Shown here in pieces: positions 57,725-64,000 of a stretch of DNA of 64,000 bases; the first letter of the stretch is position 1, and each line of letters begins with the position of its first letter. The position numbers and the translations under genes are program-made. The stretch is from contig NZ_ML058626.1 in NCBI RefSeq assembly GCF_003635165.1, positions 1-64,000 on the forward strand. Direction: 5' to 3'. The stretch is from Burkholderia sp. Nafp2/4-1b (GTDB lineage Bacteria; Pseudomonadota; Gammaproteobacteria; Burkholderiales; Burkholderiaceae). The notes under the pieces were generated by a model. It was given only the letters and a program-made list of their open reading frames with translations, did no database searches and was not told the origin of the DNA.

Positions 57725-58807
57725 ATGAAAATCGTCCACATAGTCGAATCCAGCGCGACCGGCACGTTGTCGATGGTGTGCCTGATCGCGAACTGCCTCG
57801 CGCGCGAAGGCCACGACGTGCACGTCATCTACTCGGTGCGGCCGGATACACCCGCCGGCTTTGCCGCGATGTTCGATACGCGCGTGTCGCTGCGGCACGT
57901 GCAGATGAAAGGCGGCGGCCTGCTCCGGACCGTCGGCCGGCTGCGCGCGGCGCTCAACGAGATCGGCCCGGACGTGGTGCATCTCCATTCGTCGTTCGCG
58001 GGCTTTCTCGGGCGGCTGTCGACGCTGTTCGCGCTGCCGAACGCCGCCTTCTTCTACAGTCCGCACTGCATCTCGTTCATGCGTCGCGACATCTCTGGCG
58101 TGAAGCGCCTCGCGTTCGTCGGCCTCGAATGGGCCGCATGCGTCCGGAAATGCCTGTACGTGGCGTGCTCGGAAAGCGAAGGCCGCGCGATCCGCGCATG
58201 GCTGCGCCAGCAAGTGGTGGTGATCGAGAACGCGGTGTGCGACGTGCCGGCGGCCGTGCGGTCAGCGGTCGACGAGCGTGCGGCCGACGATCGTCCGTGC
58301 GTGGTTACCGTCGGCGGCATCCGCGCGCAGAAGAATCCCGCGCTGTTCGCGCAGATCGCCCACGGCATGCGTGCGTGCGGCACGCGCTTCGTCTGGATCG
58401 GCGACGGCGATGAAGCGGAGAAGGCGCGGCTCGTCGCAGCAGGCGTCGAAGTGACCGGCTGGATGCCGCACGACGAGGTCGTGCGGCGCCTCGCACGCGC
58501 GGACGTGTACCTGTCTACGTCGTCGTGGGAAGGCATGCCGGTGTCGGTCATCGAGGCGATGCTGGCCGGACGGCCTGTCGTCGTGTCGGACTGTGCCGGT
58601 AACGTGGACGTCGTGCGCCATATGCAGACGGGCGTGATCTACGCGACGGCAGCCGATGCAGTCGAGTGGCTGGAGCGACTCGCCGGCGACGTGGCGCTAC
58701 GTCGCGAGCTGGCCTGGCAGGCGAGCCGCGAGGCGCGGCAGCGCTTCGGCGAGGAACGCCTGTTCGGCGAGCTTGCGCCGCTCTATGCTGCATGGGTGGC
58801 CCGCTGA
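57725..58807 (+). CDS. Glycosyltransferase family 4
   Basis: 360 residues. GT4 layout: N-terminal MKIVHIVESSATGTLSMV and PDVVHLHSSFAGFLGRL, then the donor domain with VTVGGIRAQKNPALFAQIA, WIGDGDEAEKARL and the EX7E motif in STSSWEGMPVSVIEAMLAGRP. A retaining transferase acting on the lipid-linked intermediate at the cytoplasmic face; the donor is perhaps UDP-galactose or UDP-glucose, but this is not determinable. GGAG lies 8 nt before the ATG. Confidence 0.92.
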   Translation: MKIVHIVESSATGTLSMVCLIANCLAREGHDVHVIYSVRPDTPAGFAAMFDTRVSLRHVQMKGGGLLRTVGRLRAALNEIGPDVVHLHSSFAGFLGRLSTLFALPNAAFFYSPHCISFMRRDISGVKRLAFVGLEWAACVRKCLYVACSESEGRAIRAWLRQQVVVIENAVCDVPAAVRSAVDERAADDRPCVVTVGGIRAQKNPALFAQIAHGMRACGTRFVWIGDGDEAEKARLVAAGVEVTGWMPHDEVVRRLARADVYLSTSSWEGMPVSVIEAMLAGRPVVVSDCAGNVDVVRHMQTGVIYATAADAVEWLERLAGDVALRRELAWQASREARQRFGEERLFGELAPLYAAWVAR

Positions 58808-60277
<1,470 letters not shown>

Positions 60278-60294
<17 letters not shown>

Positions 60295-61084
60295 CGAGCG
60301 GACGGTGCATGTCGTGATTCCGGCGCGGTACGGGTCGACACGACTGCCGGGCAAGCCGCTCGTCGATCTCGGCGGCGAGCCGATGATCGTCCGCGTGCAG
60401 GCGCGCGTGCAGCGTGCGCTGCCCGATGCCGACATCGTCGTCGCGATCGACGATGCCCGCATCGCCGAGGTGCTCGATGCACGCGGAATTCGTTTCGCGA
60501 TGACCGATGCGGCGCACGCGTCGGGCACCGACCGTGCGGCGGAAGTCGCGCGCGTGTTCGGCTGGCCCGACACCGACGCGGTGCTCAACGTGCAGGGCGA
60601 CGAACCGCTCGTGCCGGTTGCGCTGTTGAAGGCGTTCGCCGCCTTTTGCGGCACGGCGCCGGACCTCGGCGTGGCGACGGCGGCGTGCCCGATCGGGGAA
60701 ATCGCACTGCTCGACGAGCCGGCGATCGTCAAGCTCGTCGTCGATCGCCGCGGCCGCGCGCTGTACTTCTCGCGCGCGGCCATCCCGTTCTGCCGCGACG
60801 GGCGGCCGGACGAGGCGGTCGGTTCGACCGACAGCCTGTTCCTGCGTCACATCGGCCTGTACGGCTATGCGAACGCAACGCTGCAGACGCTGGCAAGCAC
60901 GGCGCCGTGCGAACTCGAGCGCCGGGAACAGCTCGAGCAGCTGCGCGCGCTCTGGCTCGGCATGTCGATCGACGTGATGCACTGGCCTGATGCGCCGCCG
61001 GCCGGCATCGATACGCCCGCCGACGTGGCGCGCGTCGTCTCCCTTCTCAAACGGCAAACCCAAGATGCGACAGAACCATATTGA
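60278..61084 (+). CDS. kdsB: KdsB, CMP-Kdo synthetase
   Basis: 268 residues with the nucleotidyltransferase start [17 protein letters not shown] and [22 protein letters not shown] and [13 protein letters not shown]. Activates Kdo with CTP. The ATG lies 17 nt inside the end of kdsC. Confidence 0.95.
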
Positions 61085-61997
61085 ATCCGCCCGGCAGGTC
61101 TTCGAGATCGAGTCGCGGGCGCTGGCCGGCGTGGCCGCGCGGCTCGACGCGAATTTCGAGGAAGCGGTCGAGATCGTCCTCGCGTCGCGCGGGCGCGTCG
61201 TCGTGTGCGGGATGGGCAAGTCCGGCATCGTCGGCAGGAAGATCGCGGCGACGCTGTCCAGCACGGGCACGCCCGCGTTTTTCATGCATCCGGGCGAGGC
61301 CTATCACGGCGACCTCGGCATGGTGACGCCGGACGATACGTTCCTTGCAATTTCGAATTCCGGCGAAACGGACGAGGTGATCAAGCTGATTCCGTTCCTG
61401 CGCACCAACGGCAACGACCTGGTCGCGCTGACGGGCAATCCGGCGTCGACGCTCGCGAGCGCCGCGCGGGTCCATCTCGACATCGGCGTCGAACGCGAAG
61501 CATGCCCGCTGCAGCTCGCACCGACCGCGTCGACGACCGCGACACTCGCGATGGGCGATGCGCTGGCGGTCACGCTGATGCGCGCGCGCGGCTTTCAGCC
61601 GGAACACTTCGCGCGCTTCCATCCGGGCGGGTCGCTCGGCCGCCGGCTGCTGTCGACCGTCGACGACGAAATGACCCGCAGCAACCTTCCGTTCGTGACG
61701 GAGGACACGTCGACGCTCGATGTGCTGGATGCGATGACGCGCGGGCGGCTCGGGCTCGCGATCGTGAAGCGCAACGGCGGCTGGGGCATCGTGACCGACG
61801 GCGACATCCGTCGCGCGATCGAACGGCACGGCGACGGCGTGTTGCGCCGCACGGCGGCCGACATGATGTCGATCGAGCCTTCGACGGTGCGGCCCGGCAC
61901 GCGGGTCGAGGATGCGTTGCAGCTGATGCAGCAGCAGCGGATCGGTGCATTGCTGGTGGTCGACGGTAACGACGTCGTCGGCGTGTTCAAGAAGTAA
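61065..61997 (+). CDS. kdsD: KdsD, arabinose 5-phosphate isomerase
   Basis: 310 residues: SIS domain ([74 protein letters not shown]) plus a CBS pair at the C-terminus ([33 protein letters not shown]). Converts ribulose 5-phosphate to arabinose 5-phosphate, the KdsA substrate. It overlaps kdsB by 20 nt. With kdsA, kdsC and kdsB it completes a CMP-Kdo pathway in this operon. Confidence 0.95.
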   Translation: MRQNHIESARQVFEIESRALAGVAARLDANFEEAVEIVLASRGRVVVCGMGKSGIVGRKIAATLSSTGTPAFFMHPGEAYHGDLGMVTPDDTFLAISNSGETDEVIKLIPFLRTNGNDLVALTGNPASTLASAARVHLDIGVEREACPLQLAPTASTTATLAMGDALAVTLMRARGFQPEHFARFHPGGSLGRRLLSTVDDEMTRSNLPFVTEDTSTLDVLDAMTRGRLGLAIVKRNGGWGIVTDGDIRRAIERHGDGVLRRTAADMMSIEPSTVRPGTRVEDALQLMQQQRIGALLVVDGNDVVGVFKK

Positions 61998-62069
61998 GGC
62001 GCAGGCGCTCCCGCCGCGTCGTGCGATGCGCGGGACCGACGTGCCTGCGCGTCGGCACGCCGGCGAGCG

Positions 62070-63272
62070 CTATTGCAGGCTCTGCGTCAGCGCACTGGAT
62101 GCCGCATCCTGGCGGAACCGCCGCACGCGCAGGAACGTGACGAAATTCGAGTCGTGCTGGCTTGCCGCGCCGCCTTCCGGGTCGTCGAACGCGACACGCA
62201 GCACGGCGACGAGGTCGCTGCCGTCGAATTGCCAGTCGACGTACTGGAATCCGTGCCGTTTCGTGTCCGGATGTTGCAGCAGCACGCGCCGCGCGGCCCA
62301 CTGCCGGAGATCGGGCGACGACAGCAGCACCAGCGTGTTACGCACGCGCTCGAGGTTCATCCGGCCGACACTTTTCGGCACCGCGTTCGTGATCGTCCAG
62401 TATTGCTTCGACTGTGGATCGAAGCGGATCGTGAACTTCTTGCCGGCGCCGGGCAGGTCGACGAAATCGCGCGCCGGATCGAACGACAGTGTGCGGCCGT
62501 CGTCGTTCGTCGCCGCCAGCGCGGCCTTCTCCGGACCGTTCGCGGTGTTCACGCGCAGCATGACGGCGGGTGCCGCGCCTGGCCGGCCAACCACGTTGCC
62601 TTCTTCCCATGATTCGAACTTGCCGTCGAGCCAGCGCTTGTCCGACGGCAGAGGGGCGGACACGCGCCAGTTGCGCGCGTCGAGCAGGTCGCGATCGACG
62701 GGGGCGGACAGCACCAGCGCGCGCAGGTCGCCGCCCTCGACGCGTTCATACGCGCGCCAGACGCGCCCTCGATCGATGAGGACCGGCACCGGCCCGGTGA
62801 TGAAGCGCCCCGCATACGGCAACAGCCCGGTGGCTGCATCGACGGGCGTGGTCCAGGTTGCACCGCCGTCGTCGGAGCGGCGAATCGACGGCGTGCCCAT
62901 CGAGCGATTGGTGCCCATCAGGTACAGCGCGCCGTTCAGCACGAACAGCGACGACCAGTACTGGTCCGGCACGTCGCCGAGCCTCGACCAGCTCGTACCT
63001 TTGTCGTGCGACGTGAACACCGATACGCGGTTCTGTGCCGACGCGGCGCCGAACGTGTCGAAGCTCGCGACATAGTCGCCGTTCGGCAGCACGGCCAGCG
63101 ACGGCGAGCCGAGATACACACGGGCGGCGGCACGGCTGTGCGCGATCACCTCGCCCGGCGGCGCAGGGACGACTTGCGCATGAGCCGCCATCGCTGTGGC
63201 GCCCACGCACAGCGCCGCGATCAGCGAGCGCTTCAGCGCGCGTAACGTCGATGCGTGTCGGTGTAATGTCAT
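62070..63272 (-). CDS. Exported sialidase-fold protein with Asp-box repeats
   Basis: 400 residues. Signal peptide to about residue 32 (ALCVGATAMAAHA). The rest is a beta-propeller of the sialidase superfamily with Asp-boxes SHDKGTSW (88-95) and SDDGGATW (133-140) and a likely third pseudo-repeat. An Arg in RVYLGSPSLAVLPNGDYVASFD resembles the first sialidase Arg block, but a full Arg triad is not evident. Could trim or bind the locus polysaccharide in the periplasm or outside; true sialidase activity is not supported. It overlaps the stop of the membrane protein gene upstream by ATGA. Confidence 0.75.
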   Translation of the reverse strand: MTLHRHASTLRALKRSLIAALCVGATAMAAHAQVVPAPPGEVIAHSRAAARVYLGSPSLAVLPNGDYVASFDTFGAASAQNRVSVFTSHDKGTSWSRLGDVPDQYWSSLFVLNGALYLMGTNRSMGTPSIRRSDDGGATWTTPVDAATGLLPYAGRFITGPVPVLIDRGRVWRAYERVEGGDLRALVLSAPVDRDLLDARNWRVSAPLPSDKRWLDGKFESWEEGNVVGRPGAAPAVMLRVNTANGPEKAALAATNDDGRTLSFDPARDFVDLPGAGKKFTIRFDPQSKQYWTITNAVPKSVGRMNLERVRNTLVLLSSPDLRQWAARRVLLQHPDTKRHGFQYVDWQFDGSDLVAVLRVAFDDPEGGAASQHDSNFVTFLRVRRFRQDAASSALTQSLQ

Positions 63273-64000
63273 GTCGGGTGTGCGAGCGGCTCGCCGCCGG
63301 ACGCGTTCGGAACGGGACGAACGACCGCGCGCCGCAGCGGCGCGTCCTGGTCGGCCAGCACGACGAACAGCAGGATGGTGAGCCAGAGCATGCCATAGAG
63401 CACGTGGTACTTGAACAGCAGGATCGGCAATAGATAGAGCAGATACTTGCGGCGGCCCTTGCGACGAAACAGCATGACGAGCGTACCGAAGAACGCGACG
63501 AAGCCGGCGCCGCCCGCGGCGAACAGGAGGTAGATGTAGAACGAACTGTCGCGCACCTGGTAGCCGCGCAGATGCGTCTTTCCGACGTTGTTGCGCTCGT
63601 CCCAGAACAGCCCGCCGCCGAATACGCCCGCGACGACGTCGCGCTCGGCGAGTTCGGTCAGCACGAGCGTCCGGCTGCCGACCGCATCGTAGTCGACCGA
63701 CTGATTCACCCGCTGGTCGTACACGGCGTAGAGCCACGGCACGCACGCGAGCGCGACGACGACGACGGCGATCCGGGTCCGCAACCGCCCGCGGCCCGTG
63801 AGCACGTGCAGCCCGCACAGCACCGCGCAGACGGCCATCGACGCGACCGAGAAGCTGAGCAGGGCGGTGGCGAACCCGACGACGGGCGCGAGCGTGATGC
63901 GTCGCCGCGACAGCAGCAGGATCACCGAGCTCGGCACGACCGTCATCGCGTAGAACGACGGTTCCGAATACAAGCCGAGCGCGCGAATCGAAATCAGGCT
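63269..64000 (-). CDS. Polysaccharide polymerase/ligase-like membrane protein (Wzy candidate), partial
   Basis: At least 243 codons; the 5' end lies beyond the window. Polytopic, with at least six helices visible (TVVPSSVILLLS, FATALLSFSVASMAVCAVLCGLHVL, IAVVVVALACVPWLYAVY, FYIYLLFAAGGAGFVAFFGTLVM, LLYLLPILLFKYHVLYGML). ALGLYSEPSFYAM near the edge and the large periplasmic loop after TRIAVV, with GSRTLVL, fit the O-antigen polymerase/ligase superfamily. In a Wzx-type locus without another wzy it is the best polymerase candidate. Its stop overlaps the sialidase-fold gene start. Confidence 0.75.
   Translation of the reverse strand, partial: SLISIRALGLYSEPSFYAMTVVPSSVILLLSRRRITLAPVVGFATALLSFSVASMAVCAVLCGLHVLTGRGRLRTRIAVVVVALACVPWLYAVYDQRVNQSVDYDAVGSRTLVLTELAERDVVAGVFGGGLFWDERNNVGKTHLRGYQVRDSSFYIYLLFAAGGAGFVAFFGTLVMLFRRKGRRKYLLYLLPILLFKYHVLYGMLWLTILLFVVLADQDAPLRRAVVRPVPNASGGEPLAHPT

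Noticed and set aside
62035-62060. Possible terminator between kdsD and the sialidase-fold gene
   Set aside because: Only a 6-bp imperfectly placed stem (CGTGCC / GGCACG) without a T-run on either strand.

Overview
This window looks like a piece of a secondary replicon of a Burkholderia species, most likely of the Burkholderia cepacia complex. The basis is very high GC with strong third-position GC bias, a pqqABCDE operon without pqqF, a Burkholderia-type Gram-negative porin, type VI secretion genes with a VasX-like toxin, and a polysaccharide locus with its own Kdo pathway. The species assignment is inference. No rRNA, tRNA, CRISPR array or intact insertion sequence was seen.

Layout. 1-11 kb holds small catabolic and transport units. 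An AraC regulator is divergent from an SDR / FAD-oxidoreductase / NIPSNAP / AAHS-transporter operon. A DHDPS-family aldolase is divergent from an MHS transporter, and they share an AT-rich operator that recurs in front of a GntR/FCD gene at 10.4 kb. 11.5-15.1 kb is a gene graveyard: a TRAP transporter with dctP fused by deletion into dctQ and a nonsense codon in dctM, then the 5' end of a secreted beta-propeller gene joined to a decayed chemoreceptor gene.

15.3-29.1 kb is a type VI secretion effector island. It runs vgrG, a DUF4123 adaptor, a full-length VasX-like pore-forming effector, a membrane immunity gene and PAAR. A series of partial duplications follows: an internally deleted second effector with its own immunity gene, a frameshifted PAAR, an orphan toxin C-terminus with immunity gene, a frameshifted immunity copy, and an intact PAAR. 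It ends against a convergent orphan tssF. Two of the three PAAR copies carry a scar of the tssF 3' end, which records how the array grew. IS3, LysR and chemoreceptor remnants follow (29.3-29.9 kb).

30-34 kb has an alpha/beta hydrolase, a ProP-type transporter and a porin. 34.6-45.5 kb is a quinoprotein module: a PQQ alcohol dehydrogenase with the lanthanide-type Asp pair, a solute-binding-protein/cytochrome c fusion, a HiPIP, a sigma-54 activator and pqqABCDE. Good GG-N10-GC promoters lie in front of both the dehydrogenase and pqqA, so activator, enzyme and cofactor synthesis probably form one regulon.

46.6-64 kb is a polysaccharide locus: GlxA-type regulator, initiating sugar-phosphate transferase, Wza/Wzb/Wzc, flippase, KpsS-like Kdo transferase, acetyltransferase, two GT-B glycosyltransferases, then overlapping kdsA-kdsC-kdsB-kdsD. 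A sialidase-fold exported protein and a polymerase-like membrane protein (running off the window) converge from the other strand. The locus is best read as making a Kdo-containing capsule or exopolysaccharide by the Wzx/Wzy route.
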